Of a stretch of DNA of 64,000 bases, positions 63,701 through 64,000 are shown piece by piece. The stretch is from Sphingobacterium endophyticum (GTDB lineage Bacteria > Bacteroidota > Bacteroidia > Sphingobacteriales > Sphingobacteriaceae): the NCBI RefSeq assembly GCF_009733535.1, contig NZ_SMMI01000017.1, forward strand, positions 19,673 through 83,672. The letters are read 5' to 3'. The notes under the pieces were generated by a model. It was not told the DNA's origin, made no database searches, and saw nothing but the letters and a program-made list of their open reading frames with translations. How positions within the stretch are numbered: position 1 is the first letter of the stretch; each line of letters starts with the position of its first letter. The translations under genes and the position numbers were made by a program.

Positions 63701-63971
63701 GGGAAACAGTTCTGCGACGATCCTGAACGGCCTGAATTCGGCCACTGTAAGTGATGCGACAATCAATACGCACATGAAGACGCTGCGTGACAGCCTTGAT
63801 CATTCACAGGTCACGAGCTACACGTACAAACCTTTGATAGGTATGACGAGCAAGACGGACCCTCGGGGGATCACGGAGCATTACGAGTACGACGGTTTCC
63901 AGCGCCTGAAGGACGTTCTCGACTTTGAGAAGAACGTGCTTACGGATTACCAGTACCATTACCGTCCCTAA
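60708..63971 (+). CDS. large secreted YD/Rhs-like protein, second copy
   Basis: This 1087-residue protein has a signal peptide (MKYSFSFFLSFLSIGFYLTI). An SpvB/Rhs-like shell region opens NLSSGIPQIGIPIYNVSVGK and GMGWALNAGGRVMKQT. It ends in LWGYGGQYPIAKIENATYSE, LIGMTSKTDPRGITEHYEYD and YHYRP, homologous to the middle of the 42 kb gene. It lacks the DUF5977 tail of that copy. DNA composition switches abruptly from AT-rich to GC-rich around 63600-63650, inside the frame. The next gene starts 12 bases later. Confidence 0.8.
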   Translation: MKYSFSFFLSFLSIGFYLTIYSNLYAQNVQQDKNMLIETISKHFVSPEAASIGKFYEMNVNLSSGIPQIGIPIYNVSVGKINFPIQLDYNSSGIKVDEISSRIGMGWALNAGGRVMKQTNGLDDDLYLDRAQLKKYINNGMTENEKIQFINSISRGTVDGEPDVYIVSAGALNFRFVIDLDGQYLVIPGDKNVRIQRAISGYAWIITDTDGTKYKFNDMESSTSLSTVLFNGPSNDLGENQSNTGWLLKQIEDVLGNKVDFEYLTYSNRFTSITAETRTIPVTLDVDAQESRSVFISNTNVSSSFLNKITFAGGQINFIPDTTPRKDVEGDFRLKEIEILRGQFKKTFRLYHSYMDKDFVGSPHPFNTIYDNFRLRLDSVQEIGQDNALIPPHRFIYEPGNLPFRNSFSQDHWGYYNGRTNTTLVPYQVSGTWMGADRRPDFNFLKRGVLKKIIYPTKGEISFDYEINKYKGNPEEMDRDSVFATLTGNNNTSDYLFNFSKEFVINPSVGEVEFKPTVNTQGFSANCSCFITLGVRNKTTNAYVQIPHQSPQIFKLLPGTYVLEGTIETEFNGVPYVYFSISMTGKFKTLNQGGYVDGPGLRIKKITKNFKDNIEVENFDYRDPVTGLESGQVSTIPEYFHNSLKTIRKVPIETYPGAGYMEIFDYKVYKSESKYPLSSSNGGYVSYKNVNISKGESKQNGETQHLFTNYSDYPDKNSGIGFPSPPLSITDWKRGKPLKIYQKSNTNAIVKSISNKYIIPAPSIKSVKGVKIGSNIAYLSPVDEATLYSSKFIAKYDIYSDVILLERDTTIILPGQSQNNIYSYNSIYQNSEILQNKSDGTNLISKTFYPKDFNGSDPLVAPLLNSHILDIPVERVNILQKGTEQRVISGTTFTYDAGGKGIPIKGSTLNLDIAPLISSFKFSNRAMGTVPPLGSVSNYSADLRYKLDYVVNRLDNYGNVLEITVGSTPPTVYLWGYGGQYPIAKIENATYSEVVSALGNSSATILNGLNSATVSDATINTHMKTLRDSLDHSQVTSYTYKPLIGMTSKTDPRGITEHYEYDGFQRLKDVLDFEKNVLTDYQYHYRP

Positions 63972-63983
63972 CCTACCAGAACG

Positions 63984-64000
63984 ATGAAAAGACTACTGAA
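63984..64000 (+). CDS. start of a further gene, cut by the window edge
   Basis: ATG at 63984 begins MKRLL, like a signal peptide, 12 bases after the large YD gene. By analogy with 45704 it should be the Rhs/DUF6443 toxin of the second module, but only five codons are visible. Confidence 0.4.

Noticed and set aside
39853..63971. Peptidase S74 (self-cleaving tail-spike chaperone) for the WPDYVF proteins
   Set aside because: The general layout is similar, but I cannot find the S74 Ser-Lys active-site pattern, so I describe the module by its own motif.
1..64000. CRISPR array, tRNA or rRNA genes
   Set aside because: I saw no regularly spaced repeats, no cloverleaf with a CCA-type end and no rRNA-like segment.

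Overview
The window looks like a chromosome segment from a Bacteroidota bacterium, most likely a Sphingobacterium-like member of the Sphingobacteriaceae. The reasons are AT-rich DNA with few Shine-Dalgarno sites, a MoaC-MoaB fusion, a Bacteroidota-type PRTRC cassette, IntDOT-like recombinases, DUF6443/DUF5977 Rhs proteins and a shared C-terminal module with a WPDYVF core. I found no rRNA or tRNA gene and no CRISPR array.

1-14 kb is a metabolic block. An AraC regulator precedes a leftward operon for a xanthine-dehydrogenase-family hydroxylase: a 2Fe-2S subunit, a Tat-exported molybdopterin subunit and a cytochrome c. A divergent operon carries XdhC and molybdenum-cofactor genes (moaA, a mocA-like gene, moeA, moaD, moeB-rhodanese, moaE, moaCB) plus a TauE/SafE transporter. 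A convergent cysteine desulfurase closes the block. Together they can make, mature and use a cytosine-type Mo cofactor.

14-24 kb is an integrative element or its remnant: two small HTH proteins, a lone receiver domain, a PRTRC cassette (ThiF, B, a possible F, C, E), YubB-like and DUF932 proteins, SSB and a tyrosine recombinase with a clear terminator. PRTRC B is frameshifted and a GNAT gene has an in-frame stop.

24.6-33 kb is a very AT-rich defence island that begins inside a truncated DUF389 membrane-protein gene. It holds the tail of an OLD-type TOPRIM nuclease, an intact Septu-like ATPase/HNH pair whose ATPase carries a ten-G tract, a collapsed type I restriction hsdR, and an intact overlapping pair: an MBL-fold hydrolase and a trypsin-like protease with coiled coil and TPR-like repeats. 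The last pair is the best candidate for a poorly described system.

33-39.6 kb is mobile-element wreckage: a decayed IS21-family element, an OmpA-domain remnant joined to a hybrid histidine kinase, a frameshifted ankyrin gene and a decayed second integrase.

39.8-64 kb is a surface-protein and polymorphic-toxin region. Five secreted proteins share the WPDYVF module. Two of them start a repeated module: WPDYVF protein, then a large YD-type protein of about 1100 residues, then an Rhs/DUF6443 toxin. The complete copy ends in an HNH-like toxin tip with a SUKH immunity gene and is followed by two orphan tip fragments, each with its own small immunity-like gene. Between the copies lies a leftward seven-gene pseudopilin/type II secretion-like operon with no ATPase or secretin gene in view. 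The second module runs off the right edge.
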